From positions 258,090 to 322,089 of the forward strand of contig MNCI01003660.1 in assembly GCA_015680685.1 (NCBI GenBank): a stretch of 64,000 nucleotides of DNA, given 5' to 3'. Below are positions 1 to 12,059 of this stretch, piece after piece. Positions within the stretch are counted from its first letter, which is position 1. Every line of letters starts with the position of its first letter. Below the pieces are notes generated by a model that was not told the origin of the DNA, did not search any database, and saw nothing but the letters and a program-made list of their open reading frames with translations. A program made the position numbers and the translations under genes. Source of the DNA: Gnetum montanum. Lineage: Eukaryota; Streptophyta; Gnetopsida; Gnetales; Gnetaceae.

Positions 1-378
1 TCAGGATGTGTACGACAAGTGGGAACGGATACTAGTGTTAGGATTAGTTAGAACTTAGTTAATGAGTAGTTAAGTTAAATTAGTCACTTAGCTACCTCTC
101 TCCTTCCCTACTTGCGCAGGACATAAAAACATAAAAGCTATAAAAATCATATGCCTCAAACTTAGTTAATCATACAATTGTGGCATATAGGTAAGCTTGG
201 GAAGATAATGATCAGCCAACCCATCCTTGTTTCACAAGGGTGCATAAGCACTTCGTCCTTGGAATTTGACTAGATCATGCGTGAAATGCTTGTATTCGTA
301 TGGTTGAGCATAGGCGTACCTCGCTGGTCATCACCTGAGAAATACGCCTCTAACAAGCANCGTACCTCGCTGGTCATC
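1..378 (+). repeat. Athila/Tat-type LTR, group A, 3' part
   Basis: Read on the plus strand, this aligns throughout with the reverse complement of the LTR at 48537-49313. Shared blocks include the start near base 1, 'ataaaaatcatatgcctca' near 144, 'gggaagataatgatc' near 200 and the end TCATCA at 378. The 5' part lies outside the window. No primer-binding site follows: three bases later another element's LTR begins, so the internal region of this element is missing, or this is a solo LTR. The last 60 bases are duplicated around the N at 360. Confidence 0.8.
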
Positions 379-405
379 ACCTGAGAAATACGCCTCTAAC
401 AAGCA
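315..405. other. Assembly gap (single N) between exact 45-bp duplicates
   Basis: Bases 315-359 and 361-405 are identical and are separated by one N at 360. This is the signature of two contig ends that overlap but were joined with a placeholder instead of being merged. The duplication is most likely artificial, and the true sequence probably contains the 45 bases once. Confidence 0.85.
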
Positions 406-882
406 AGCAATCCAAAAGAGTGCAAGCAGCAACATAGCTTCTTAATATGTATGGGAATGCACCTCAAGGAGGATAACTAACTCTAAATGAGGACCTTACA
501 AACAAGCACACAAGCAACCCTGTAGAAAACATCAGTGGAAGGGGAAACGATGTATCTATAAGGGGTGGTGCCTCACCTCCAAATCCCTCATGATTTGGTA
601 CAAGGTGTGGCTTGGCACTGCACCAAAACTATCTAGTCCTGGTTGCCTACATATCTACAACCACCATAGAATCAGGGCCATGTAGTTCTCCACATGAGGA
701 TAGTATGAAGAGAACTTAGAGAGAGTTGCAACAAGAGGATGTCCTACTACTGACTTGGTACCGCCAAGCTGGGATGGGTTTTGTAACACTTGAGAGTCAC
801 CCAAGGGCACCTCAGAGTGTTCCATGGCCCCCAAACCATGGGGAGAGTGTAGGAGAACCACCATCCTGGGACATCTCTCACA
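382..882 (-). repeat. 3' LTR of the LARD-like element
   Basis: About 500 bp. On the plus strand it runs TGAGAAATACG...CTCTCACA, so both ends have the TG/CA form. Bases 382-795 match 6408-6812. The last 90 bases have no counterpart in the right copy because that copy is truncated. Confidence 0.6.
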
Positions 883-896
883 ATCCTCCCCCGCAC
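883..896 (-). other. Polypurine tract
   Basis: Read on the minus strand, a G-rich purine run (GCGGGGGAGGAT) sits directly before the LTR start TGTGAGAG. This is the expected plus-strand primer for reverse transcription and it fixes the element's orientation. Confidence 0.6.
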
Positions 897-3151
897 AAAA
901 GAAGTGACACCCTTAGAGCAGAGCCTAGGATGACTTTAAGAGTACACTTCAAGTATGGGCTTGGAACTTTGTCAACTCTAAGGAATCTGTTAACTCAACT
1001 AATGCTAGGCTTGAAGGAAGGTACCAACCCCAACACCTGATACGTCTTTCCATCCAATGCCTTGCATGAAATGCAAAGGGCACTTGGAGGAATTCCAAAG
1101 AATTCCCAACTCTGTGACAAGCAGAAGTAGTCCAACCCAAAGGGCCAACGTCTTTAAGGCATCCCTTAGATCCATCCCTTCTTAGGTCTAGAGACTTATC
1201 TTCTTGCGTAGACCCATACCTATGCAAGAATACATCTCTTATTTCACAAGTCCAATTGAGTTCCTTTGTGAATGGCATCTCAGAACCCATCGATTTTCTT
1301 GAATTTTTTTAATCGATTTTGAGGGCTCACTAGGGCCACTACCCATGGTAATGGACTTGGGAACATAAAATCGAGAGGGAGAACATGCTCCAAAAGAGAC
1401 ATGTCTTTGCAAGCAACTCATGCTTGCTAGAACTCCACATTTTGCTACTTGCATCTATACCCATGAGGTCTCACTAGTGTAACCATCTAAGCACAGAATC
1501 TACACATATGTATCATGCACATTTTTTATCATGTCTATTTAGGCTGGTATGAAGGGAGTCGAGCATGTTCTTCGTTCAAAACAAGGTACAAGGGTAGATC
1601 TTGTGAGCTTGACCTTGCTGTCCATAGACCCACCAGCATCACATTCCTCATTTCACCATCCAACGCTATTCTATTTCTGCAGCCAAAAGAGAAGATCCAA
1701 AATTTGTTTGAAAAACTTCTCCAAGAGGCTAACATAACATGCAAGTCCAAACTATCATCAACAATCTTTGTAATTGTCCAACATCAAGAATGCCTACTCG
1801 AATATTAGAACAAGTGGAGAATATGTTAGGCAACCAACCCTAAGAAAATCCTCCATACACAAGTCTCATGTCAATTGCTAGACCATCATCGATTGTAATC
1901 ATAATCTCTCATTCATGGGAAAGGATCAACCACACTTGCAACTTACAAGCTATCCTTCCACCTTGAGATATGAGACACACACCATTTTCTGAACACTTGG
2001 TTCAAAAAATAATATAGAGTCATCTTCGAGGGCAACCATAATCATGAATTCTCCAAGGAACATCAAGGTTCCTAGAATTTGAATTTTTCCACTATAATAG
2101 GAATGATCGCAACTCTTGATCAATACATTTCAATAAATTTTTAAACTTGAAGGAAGGATCCTCTTTGGGAGGTTTCTTCCATAGGCAAGTATAGCAACCT
2201 AGCTACACCTTACCCATAATACATGCCTAAGTAGTCCACATAGCCAACAAAACTGTAACATCCAACTTTTACCAGCTAAGGGAAGACATGGATTTACAAG
2301 TCTTACCCAGATTCAATTCCACCTTAAGAACAACTCGAGAAGTGAAAGAGTTCATCCCTTAAAATTTTATCAAGAGGGATTTCTATTTCATTATGGGAGA
2401 TTTGGGTTTTTGATTCATACATTCCAGTCAAGCCCATTTACAATAATTGTGGTGCACAAGGCCACACCACTACCTATTACCATCCATCCCAAACAACAAA
2501 CTCGAGTCAACAAGAACATTTTTCCCATAGGAGGACTAGGTCCTCAAGATAGTTTTACCAAGAATGGGCTTCACCAACATCAACTACAAACTCAAAACAA
2601 TACATAATTCATCCCTGAAGGGTTTACAATTAGGGTGTTCTACTAGAGAATCCCAACAAGGAAGTCCCTCTAGAGTCCCAAAATCTGAGAGAGAGTACAT
2701 AAGATCATGCCTTGCTTACAAGAAGGGAGATATATACATTTAGGGTACATCAACAACATGGCCTTACAAAGGAGGTTCCATGAATTTCACTAGGATAACA
2801 ACATTCTATCTTTGAAAACAAGCCCCAAGAGTTTGCAATCATGGGACCACTACTAGGAACAAGTCCCAAACATCAATTGCTTCTAGATCCCAACTAGGGA
2901 ACAACTGTTTCAATACCACATACCTTATTATTTTAGGAATAGAAGAGGGCATCCATCAGAATGGAGAATGATCCCTCATAGGATTAGTGAATTACCAAGT
3001 AATATAGGGCTCAACCCTACTGTCCCACTAGAGAGGTGAGAACACTAACAAGAATTACCAATACACCAAAGAAATGGAATAATACATTAAAGAGAGATGG
3101 TATGATACATCACTATACACAAGGAACACAGTACACAGAGGAGATTCAGTA

Positions 3152-3332
3152 AGACATCATAGCTTGCTAGGCATAATGAGTCCCAAGTCATGAAATCACA
3201 CCATAGTCCACAAAGCACCAATAAGTCCCAAGACATGAGAGTGCATCATAGCCCTCAGAAGCACCAAAAGCAACCGGTCATGAGAGCATGCCATCATCCA
3301 CAAAGCACCAAAAGCCCCCAACCATGAGAGCA
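3152..3332. repeat. Degenerate tandem repeat, about 46 bp, four units
   Basis: Units start near 3152, 3199, 3244 and 3291. Each carries 'catcatag' or a variant, then 'aagcaccaa(a/t)aag', then 'catgagag(c/t)'. The repeats lie in the interior of the LARD-like element. An open frame on the minus strand here is a by-product of the repeat. Confidence 0.6.
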
Positions 3333-6300
3333 TAGGCTCAAGTGTTTTCGAGCACATCCAAGTCCACCAAGCAAGGCCACCAAGAGAAGTCACAATTTTT
3401 GTAACTATAACATCATTTATTTAAGAATGGACCACCATCCCAACATTTGCAAAACTACTCCACCATCACATCCAACCATGGAAGAGGGAGTCTAGGTGCC
3501 AATACCCAGAACTCAACTCTACTCCATAGCTAGACATCACAACAACACCTTGATTTGAATTTTAGTTTGCTATTGCAATTCACATGGGCACTGTGAACCA
3601 CCTGCTATCAAGATTAAGCACATTGAACCAATTTGTTTATATTTCAGGCTACATACCATCATCGATCATCTGTGGATAATATTTTTGTGAGTCCAGGAAC
3701 CCCAGAGGAAGTGTTTTTAAGACTTTTCTTGTCTCAAGAGTCTTCACCAAAGGACACACCATCAAGACATGCTAATATCACCAAGAATACAAGGCATTAG
3801 TTCAAGAGCACCTTGGGCAAGAACATGCCCTGGCCTACTCATTACAACATCATATCTCAACAAAGAGAATTCTTCCATGGGGTTTTCAATAGAATTACAC
3901 ATCAAGGCACAAAGGCCACTTACAACATATCAGGAAGGCACTTCAAGAACGAACACTAGGAAAACACCATACATCAAAGCTTGGCCTTGTCATAGGGTGT
4001 GGCATAAGCCTACAACAAGGAGACAATTGACTCACATAGGTAATATCATCTAGCACTTTTGTGTGCATAAATTATCAAAACTGAGGATATCATAATGTTA
4101 CATTACAATCTCACACACCCAAAGACAGGAATACATTTAGTGAGCACAATACATGGTATTTGGGAATGCTACTTAAGCCTAGAAGGCTATAGGATGAACT
4201 ACCCAAGCCCATTCTAAGCTAAAAGGTTTAGGCCACTAGGAGCATACCAAGAAAGCACCATGCTATTTTGAGAAAAACCTGTCTCTTTCACAGAATGTAC
4301 ATGATCATCTATCATACTACATCCACTGCACAACTATCTCTACACATACACAAACAACCATCGCACTGAACTCACTGCATGACTGCCATTGAATGAAAAT
4401 GATTTGGGACATGAGCACAACAATCGAATAATGGAACATGCCACCTGAGGATCCATCACTTGTCATAATGGGACCTCAAGGCATTGGCCACTCCTGGGCC
4501 ATCAGTATCTAGCATGGCCAAGGATACCATTTCATGCCATCTGCTAACCTAATATCTGTAGGGTCTAAGATGGATCACCATCCTCTGTTAGTGCTCACCC
4601 AGCATAGAGAGGAAAATAAATCATGATGTACCTACTAATTCATCACAGCCAAGGTACTGATAGATCCATAACTCAATGTTAAGATTTTGAGATCAAATAA
4701 TCAATTCATGAAGGCCTCAAGAGCACATATCTTCTTGATAGACATAGTGCTGAAAAAATCAACTAAGGTCAACATTGGCTGCATCTTTGTACTTGTGCTA
4801 CCTGCAAAGATTGAGACAAAAGCTCAGAAATAGAGAAGTTAGCATGAACATGATCAGCACATTAGCCTCATATACAACAATCAAGCATGATCATATAACA
4901 GAGAAATATCACTCTCACAACATCATAACGAGCAAGACTTCAACAACATGCATAGAGATCAATCATGCAAAATATTGATGGGTCAATTAGATACACTCAC
5001 AAAAATGAATTCATCATGAGGCACACCCAAAGAGAGACAGAAAACTCTCAAAATTCCAAGATTCATATACAACAAACATTCCTAGCCATTAACACTAGTT
5101 CAAACTAGGATCAAAACCTCAACAAATTCATAAGAAGCGTGGGCAATAAAGAGTCGTTATTTCAACTCAAAAATAAGGTGGAAGACCAAGGTTTAACCAA
5201 CAATAGGTCTCCATAAAACCAATTCTCGCTACAACGAGCAACATCAAGGAGGATGCATCCACAAGAAAGACTCTCATCAAAAGAAGTGTGGTCTGAATAA
5301 GAACCAATAATAGGATGACTCACACTAGAAGTCTTTGAATCAAAGTGCCCAAAGAAATATCACCAATCAAAAGAGTGATACCACAAACCCAAGGGCAACA
5401 CAACCAGCTCAAACAAGGGAGCACAACTCATGAAAGGTCAGCAACAAGGGCAATCATGCCTCAAGCACAAGAGGTTTTCAAAACAAGACAACAAACATTT
5501 GGCTTTGGGATGGCACAAATGGCCTAAAAATGCATCCTCAACAATCCCAACAACAATTCATCATACTGCGTAAAACACAAAGCCTTGCATTATGAATGAT
5601 AGACACAACGGGGGTAACACACATGCAGAATTTGAAAACGCAACCAAGAAGACATGCATACACAAATAGACAAACATACAGTTGCAAGCATGAACGTATG
5701 AAGTCTACTGGCAATGGTCTTAATCCACCCAGAACAAGGCTCACCAAAAGCACATGTCTAAAGGCCCTCCATCCTAAGGTACTTGGGAACCAACATGTCC
5801 CAATTTGTAATTCCCATACTCACTATATCTAGGGTGAGTGGGAGTGCAAGGATACCGCATCTTGCATAATTCAATCAATGCTATCTCGATACATGTTATC
5901 TGAGTGGAAACCAAAGCATAGACTAGGTCTGATTCATCCTAGATGAATCATTGGAGACCAGAGATAAGAGCTCCTCAAGAAACAATGATTTATGAGTTGC
6001 TAATAGAACTCTCCTCTACCATATCAAGTGAAACCACAACTGGTCCAACCATAAGTAAATAAGTAAAGGACAATATCACAACGCAATTGTATACATCCTC
6101 AAGGAGAACAACATACATCAGTTGCTCACAAAGTAACATTAGTCCCCTCATGAAGAGCGTAAAAATATTACCATAAGGCAACTCTTCAAAGAATACATTA
6201 CATAAGAATATGATCCTAGATCACCTAGCTATCAATCTGAGGGACCATTAATAGAACAACCTCAATGGAGTAACATAACCAAAAAGCATATGCATATCAC

Positions 6301-6407
6301 AACATGATTTCAAAAACTCTCTGCTACCATCTTTAACAACGTTGCTCCAACATTGTCTAGCACCTCAAGGAATTCAATAAGATCCAATGGATCTCGAGTG
6401 GAAGACT

Positions 6408-6812
6408 TGGGGAATATGCCTCTAACAAGCAAGCAACCCAAGAGAGTGCAAGCAGCAACACAGCTTCTTAATATGTATGGGAATGCATCTCAAGGAGGAT
6501 AACTAATTCAAAACGAGGACCTTGCACACAAGCAACCTTGTAGACAACATTGGTAGAAGGGGAAATGATGCATCTACAAGGGGTGGTGCCTCACCTCTAG
6601 ATCCCTCATGATTTGATACAAGGTGTGGTTTGGCATTGCACCAAAACTATCTAGTCTTGGCTTCCTACATATCTACGACCACTGTAGAATCAAGGCCATA
6701 TAGTTCTCCACATGACGGTAGTATATGAAGAGAACTTAGAGAAAGTTGCAACAGGAGGGTGTTCTGCTGATGACTTGGTACTGCCAAGCTAGGATGAGTT
6801 TTTTAACAGTTG
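6408..6812 (-). repeat. 5' LTR remnant of the LARD-like element
   Basis: Matches 382-795 base for base over long runs (for example 'cttcttaatatgtatggga' in both). It begins TGGGGAATATG. Homology stops at about 6812, so the outer 90 bases are lost, together with any target-site duplication. I did not find a convincing primer-binding site to its left. Confidence 0.6.
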
Positions 6813-7640
6813 ACTTCGTTTTTCATAGAGCTTAGGATGGTTGCAAGAAAGCAGTGCTTTTAAAAAAAGTTGCAAAATCGAAGAAACCGAAAATGCTGTG
6901 ACGGAATTTTTCCAACGCGTGGCTGATCATGCGCTAGTTACAAGGAGACCTATTTTTTTTTTGCAATTTACCTCATTTTCATAGTTTAACACAATGGCAA
7001 TGTACAAGCTAAGAGCTGTCGCTTACAGTTATATTATAGATTTATAAGATACTGGTTACAGTTTTGAATAGTAAATATTTTTTAAAAAAATATTTTAAAA
7101 TTCCTTCTAGTTTGATTTTGTAAAATCAAAGCATTAACTGCATTAAGTAATTTACGAATACTAAAAAACCATCCATAACCGCGGGAGCTCAAGATGAGCT
7201 GTGGTTTTACCCCGTAACGCCAACGGATTCTTTTGAAAAGATGGTTTTCTAAGAAACCCACGTAATAAGCTGAATAATAATTTTATTTAAAAGCATGTTT
7301 TATTGGTTCAGCTTGATATCATACACCGACGTTCTTTGTAGCACAGAGAACAGGATAAGGCTAAGGCACCTATTTAAACCAGCAAAAGGTATATCCTAGT
7401 TTTACTTTACCCTCTCACTTTTGTCACTCAAGGTAGCCATAGGGTTGGGTTCATGAATTGTGAAGAAATAGAGCTTCAAAATGCTAAAAATTGCTAATAA
7501 AAATCAAGACAACAATACTTGGAGAGAACTCTCGGCAGAAGTGATCATAAAGCTGAGCTTACCAGTGGAGTTTAAATAAGACAGCATACATATCTCCTTT
7601 GACGCATAAACCCCGTAAGATATTTGTTTATCTGATGCTG
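6813..7640. other. Low-repeat spacer with unusually many CpG
   Basis: No retroelement motif is visible. Around twenty CpG dinucleotides survive (for example near 6915, 7180, 7217 and 7328), whereas neighbouring AT-rich spacers have almost none. A TATA-like 'cctatttaaacc' occurs near 7368. I see no open frame worth calling. It could be low-copy sequence, a young insertion, or the edge of an unmethylated region. Confidence 0.35.
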
Positions 7641-7940
7641 GAATCAAATGGTGTTTTTGTTAAGAAATTATTAAAATTTGAAGATAGAAATAAGAAAAAC
7701 ACACAAATTTATGTGGAAATTTCAATATAGGGAAAAAATCATAGAACTAGAGCTTTCTTTATCAAAGAAAAAATGACCCAATGACTGTCCTTGATCTTTT
7801 TTCTATTACAACTTTTTGATAATTGTAGAAATTGCTGATTACATCTCAAGAAGAAATTACAAAGGTGGAAGTTAAGAAAAAAGTAAATTAGATTGATAAA
7901 ATAAGGGAAAGCGTTCTCTTCATATTAACTTACTATCAAT
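7641..7940. other. AT-rich spacer, no gene seen
   Basis: Contains 'acacacaaatttatgtggaa' near 7690, a phrase seen in plant LTR elements, but no boundary or coding motif that would allow a call. Confidence 0.4.
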
Positions 7941-8063
7941 GAGGTGTTAGCCTAGTGGTATGACTCTTAGCCTCATAAGCCCAAGTCATAGGCTTGATTC
8001 TCCTGAGTAGCATTAAGTTATAAACTTCTATAAATGTTGGGGTGTACCTATGTTTCAATTATT
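7941..8063 (+). mobile_element. tRNA-derived SINE, copy 1
   Basis: An A-box-like 'ttagcctagtgg' at 7947-7958 and a B-box-like 'ggcttgattctcc' at 7991-8003 are about 33 bases apart, the spacing of a Pol III type 2 promoter. A tRNA-unrelated body ending 'cctatgtttcaatt...ttttggttct' follows. A second, interrupted copy in opposite orientation (18260-18173 joined to 8985-8923) shares the whole arrangement, which supports a dispersed SINE family and not a chance match. It is not a tRNA gene, because no acceptor-stem pairing is seen. Confidence 0.65.
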
Positions 8064-8851
8064 TTTGGTTCTAACACCCCCTCAACTACACACATACATT
8101 GGTACAATTTGTAAAACTCCTTCTGCTTGGCCTAGACATACTAGGTAGAAATGCATCACAGCTAAAAGAAACTAGGAAATCTACCCATGGAACCTCTTGT
8201 CCTATCTAATGCTCGACCTACTCCTTAGACCTCCATCAACATCAAGAATACATATCAATTAATCACCTACAACCTATCAAATCACATGCTTTCCTTAGCC
8301 CCTCCTTGTGTCAGAGAAAGCAGAAGGACCAACCTTGCAAAACTACTCTACCATCTCTTTGCATATTGCCTATTTGGTGGACTCCTTGTCACCACTAGTA
8401 CTAGCACCAACACCATTATCATTACCAACCTCTTTGATGGTGATCTAAGGTTGACGAAATAAATATGATGAGGAAAAAAACCATGTTAAACTTGAGGATA
8501 GGAAAAAACAATCTAAAGTTGAAGATTTTTAAAAAAACAGTTATTATTAATGATAAGATTGATAAAATAACAATGAAGAAACCAAAGAAGATAGAAGCTT
8601 CTGTGAATATTTTTTCTAGAGAAAGTATTAATCTCTCCAAATAGATAACCCATAAGGGAAATTTTTCATCTAACAAGAATACCCTTAACTTAAAGATTTA
8701 ACCTTATATTCAACTTGATTCTAAATACACCATTCTAGTTACTATGTTTTGTGATTTGAACTTTTGATGTGTTATTTTTATAACCCTTGCCCTGTATTTT
8801 TATCCTTTCTTTGGTTATGCTTTAGTATTCTTTTATAGTATGGTATCTTCT
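8064..8851. other. Spacer, no gene seen
   Basis: Moderately C-rich to 8400, then AT-rich. A hydrophobic minus-strand frame of 84 codons (8422-8676) is composed of AT-rich sequence and has no recognisable motif. Confidence 0.4.
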
Positions 8852-8909
8852 TGGGTTTATTTATGTGATTAAGCCTTGCTTGGGTTTATTTATGTGATTA
8901 AGCCTTGCT
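8852..8909. repeat. Exact 29-bp tandem duplication
   Basis: Bases 8852-8880 and 8881-8909 are identical and adjacent. No function is suggested. It is a recent slippage or an assembly duplication. Confidence 0.8.
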
Positions 8910-8922
8910 TGTACTAGAGTCC

Positions 8923-8985
8923 AAAAGAATTGAAACATAGGTATATCCTAAGATATATAGTCTAAATAGAAGTTTATAATTCAAC
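8923..8985 (-). mobile_element. SINE copy 2, 3' half
   Basis: The reverse complement reads 'ttataaacttctat...cctatgtttcaatt', matching 8013-8056 of SINE copy 1. The other half lies beyond the copia element at 18173-18260, so the copia integrated into this SINE. Confidence 0.6.
8981..8985. repeat. Target-site duplication, left copy (TCAAC)
   Basis: The five bases TCAAC directly precede the copia LTR at 8986 and recur directly after the other LTR at 18173-18177. Copia integrases make 5-bp duplications. Confidence 0.75.
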
Positions 8986-9241
8986 TATTAAACTTAATGC
9001 AATGTTGTAGAGAATAACTTAAAAAGGTAATGGCATGAACAATTAAACAATTTGTAGTAAGTTTAAAATACAATAAGAATTTCATAGCTAGTAATTCCTT
9101 CTAGAATAATTCTTTTAAACAACTTAATTTTGACCTTTTGATCATAATAGTTTGTTCCTTTTAGTGAATTATTATTTTTGTACTTGTATACTTTATAGCT
9201 TCTTCTTACTTGACTCACATATAGAGTTAGAACTAGCCAGA
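8986..9241 (-). repeat. Copia 3' LTR, outer part
   Basis: Aligns with 17665-17921, from 'ttaaacttaatg' through 'tccttctagaataattctt' to 'agaactagc(c/t)aga'. The initial TG of the plus-strand end has become TA. Homology resumes at 13062. Confidence 0.8.
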
Positions 9242-11759
9242 TGTTACATCCCATCTAAAGACATTAGGTATGGTCATATGCTTACGATTTATACATTACG
9301 TGTGAAGTCTCAGTGGGTTTTTGGGGACGAGTTAATGTATTTTATATGGTATGAGGCTTCATCTTTATGTTATGATTATAATGTCTTTACATACTTTGCT
9401 AACAAAATTATGTACACTAGCCTTGTGTGATGTTTTAGACAAGTGATATTGCTGGTAGGGGTGTTGGATTGGGGTACGAGAGCACCTATCTAGTATGTCT
9501 TTATGCTTTATGTGTGATTTTGGTATTTCAGCATTTGTATTATAGCACTATGTTGCATGATGTTCGAGTGTGTTTTTGACATGTAAATGTGTAGTGCATA
9601 TGATAAGGATCTCGTAGGTTTAAAAAGATTTTGATTTGGAGACCCAATATGTTTGTTACACATGCTTAAAGTTTACGGCATTAGGTGTGAAGGAAAAAAA
9701 TAAGACTAGCTTATAAAAATCACTCATAAAAAATAATAAAGAATTCAAACAGTAAAATAAAAAAGAGAAAGCGAACTAGAAACACATATGAGCCTGTTCT
9801 TTCATTTTTCTTTTTTCTCTCTTCTTCCGTTTCACATTTTTCTATTCTAAGCTTTATGGATGATTTTTGCTTGCTTTGAACATGGAATTGGAATTGCTAT
9901 GGTCATATCTATGTGGGTGCAAAACTTATTGCGAGCAAAATGAAGTCTTGCTAAATTTTTGAGAGTTTTCTGCTTGTTGTAGCCTTTTTCCCGCAACAAT
10001 TTGAATTGGTGGGTTGTCTTTACTTTTTCCTTATAGTTTTGTGTTAGATTAGTGTATATGATTATGTGATGCGAGTATGTGGGGCAGATAGCTTAAATTT
10101 TGAACTTGGACATGTTATTTTTCCTATTGCCTAAACTTGTTCAATTTTGGTTACAAATTGTGTAGAAATATATATGTAATGTATGGTATGATGTGGACTT
10201 ATAGAATATGCTATCTAATGTTGATGAGACTGGTATGATTGGAATATCCTATTTTTGGGGCCTATTGGGCATGAGAATTTTTGGGAATTCCAATCCTTCC
10301 TAGTGGTAATTAAATATTATTTTATTAATTAAACTTTGAACGCACATAACTTTGCTTCTAGGAGTTCGATTTAGGTAAAATTAGTGTCATTGGGATCTTT
10401 TTCAGAAGTACTTTCTAATTGTGGGATTATTTTTTCTTTGGGCATATATCATTTTGAAGGTTATTATAATGGTCATTTGTATAGAAGTACATGTCATTTG
10501 AGAAATATGGTATTGTTTTTTCCATATCAAGGCATTCATCATGTTTTGTCAAATTCTGGTACTGTTTTCATGGAATGACTATAATTGTTAGGGGTGGATA
10601 TGTGTGGTTATGTTTTCTTGGGTGTGTTGTGCTTATGACACATGTTGGCTTAAGTTAGCCGGAATGTGTACATGTTTTCATGATGACATTTATGATGGTT
10701 GTTGTAGGATGGTGCTAGCATGAGGGTGTGAACTGGTTGGTGATGAGGCACCATGGAGGTAGTATGGATTGACCCCCACTACGATGCATCAAGGAGGCTC
10801 CTATCTCAAGCCTCATCCTAAGAGTGGGAGAGCATAGTTTTTTTCATCCCTATGGGTTGGTCTATGGCATAGGTATGTTCATTCCTATTACTAGTCCTCT
10901 CGAAGGCTAGTGGTTTCAAGTCATAGGTTGATAGACCCTAGCACCAGTTGGATAGATAAAAGACTAATAAAAGACATATAGGCAATGGTTGTTATGAGTA
11001 CTAATGGCAACGTTTCACATGCTACACTGAGCATGGATATGATAGCGACCACATGGGCTATGTATATGATAATATTAGTTTGTAAGTCATATCATTGATA
11101 ATATGTGTTATGATTGGATTATGAGTGTGTGGATCATGGACTATTTAACAATATATTGTAGGTATGATGACATGGGCATGATAGCTAATGTCAAACTATG
11201 GCTCTATCTATGATTGTATGATAGTATGTTAACATTATGGGTGATATGATGTGTGTTGAGTAGGTGTAAGACTAACAGTTGTTGCAATTTTCCTTGTTCC
11301 CCACTCTTCTCCTCTAGTGCAACACATGTCGACCATTTAGTAGGGGAAGTGTAAAGGGTTTCCACTTAGTTGTGTATTGAATTTATTTAATTCTAGGTGA
11401 AGGGTGCAGGAGCCCAGATGAGTAGGAAGATGGAGAGTAGAGGAAGGGAAAATCTTCAGTGCTTGGTTCATGTATATTAGTATGGACTATGTATTGTTGT
11501 ATGAAACACTCAATACTCTTATATATACAATGATGATGTTTATGCAAAGCAGTGCATAATTTGATTTATGTAGAGATATGAATTTTTATAAATTGAAGTG
11601 TATGTTTAGTTTTTAGTATGGTAGGAAATTGTTGTGTCATTTGACCTTTCTTAATATCATGTATTCTACACATCATTATTTTTTTTAGTTCTCATGCTTC
11701 CATTGTAAGATTACTTGATCCTAGGCATCACCCTACCCTAGCTAGGGCAGGGTGTTACA
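9242..11759 (+). repeat. 5' LTR of the nested gypsy element
   Basis: Starts TGTTACATCCC and ends GGGTGTTACA, the typical terminal form of Del/Tekay chromovirus LTRs. The primer site begins three bases after its end. At about 2.5 kb it is long, as usual for that lineage. Open frames inside are short and not meaningful. Confidence 0.75.
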
Positions 11760-11762
11760 TTA

Positions 11763-11774
11763 TGGTATCAAAGC
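11763..11774 (+). other. Primer-binding site (initiator Met tRNA type)
   Basis: TGGTATCAAAGC differs by one transition from TGGTATCAGAGC, the common plant initiator-tRNA complement. It sits three bases after the LTR end. Confidence 0.8.
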
Positions 11775-12059
11775 TAGTTTACTCTGATGTTGTATGATGA
11801 TTAGGATACTCATCCATGTGTGATTTCAAGTTACAGAGATGTATACTGGACATGGTCATGATGCTGGTGGGGCCTGCAAACCAAAAGAACCTATTGATGG
11901 ACAGGAGTAGCCTCTTCAAATATCTAGTAGTGTTCTTGCAAATAGGTATCCAAAGCTTATATAATAATTGTTATAGATCCTACAGTAGCATGTTGTAGCT
12001 AGTGATGCTTTTGTTCCCATGATCAAGGAAGTGGGAAGTGGTAGTGGTGTGGAGGCTCA

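Larger units (their letters stand above)
382..6812 (-). mobile_element. Gypsy-like LTR element without recognisable coding (LARD-like)
   Basis: Two direct repeats of about 400 bp (382-882 and 6408-6812) bracket a 5.5-kb interior. On the minus strand, the left copy starts TGTGAGAGATG and is preceded by a purine tract, so it is the 3' LTR of a minus-strand element. I could not recognise gag, protease, RT, RNase H or integrase motifs in the interior in any frame I read; open frames are short. That fits a large non-autonomous derivative, or an element too decayed to read. The outer end of the right LTR is missing. Confidence 0.6.

Noticed and set aside
3152-3332. A CRISPR-like array
   Set aside because: The units are contiguous and degenerate without distinct spacers, and the context is a plant retroelement.
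7941-8010. A tRNA gene
   Set aside because: Only the internal promoter boxes match. No acceptor or anticodon stems can be formed, and the second copy shows it is a dispersed repeat.
8422-8676. 84-codon hydrophobic frame on the minus strand
   Set aside because: The sequence is AT-rich and lacks any motif, conserved copy or gene context. T-rich codons give a hydrophobic translation by chance.
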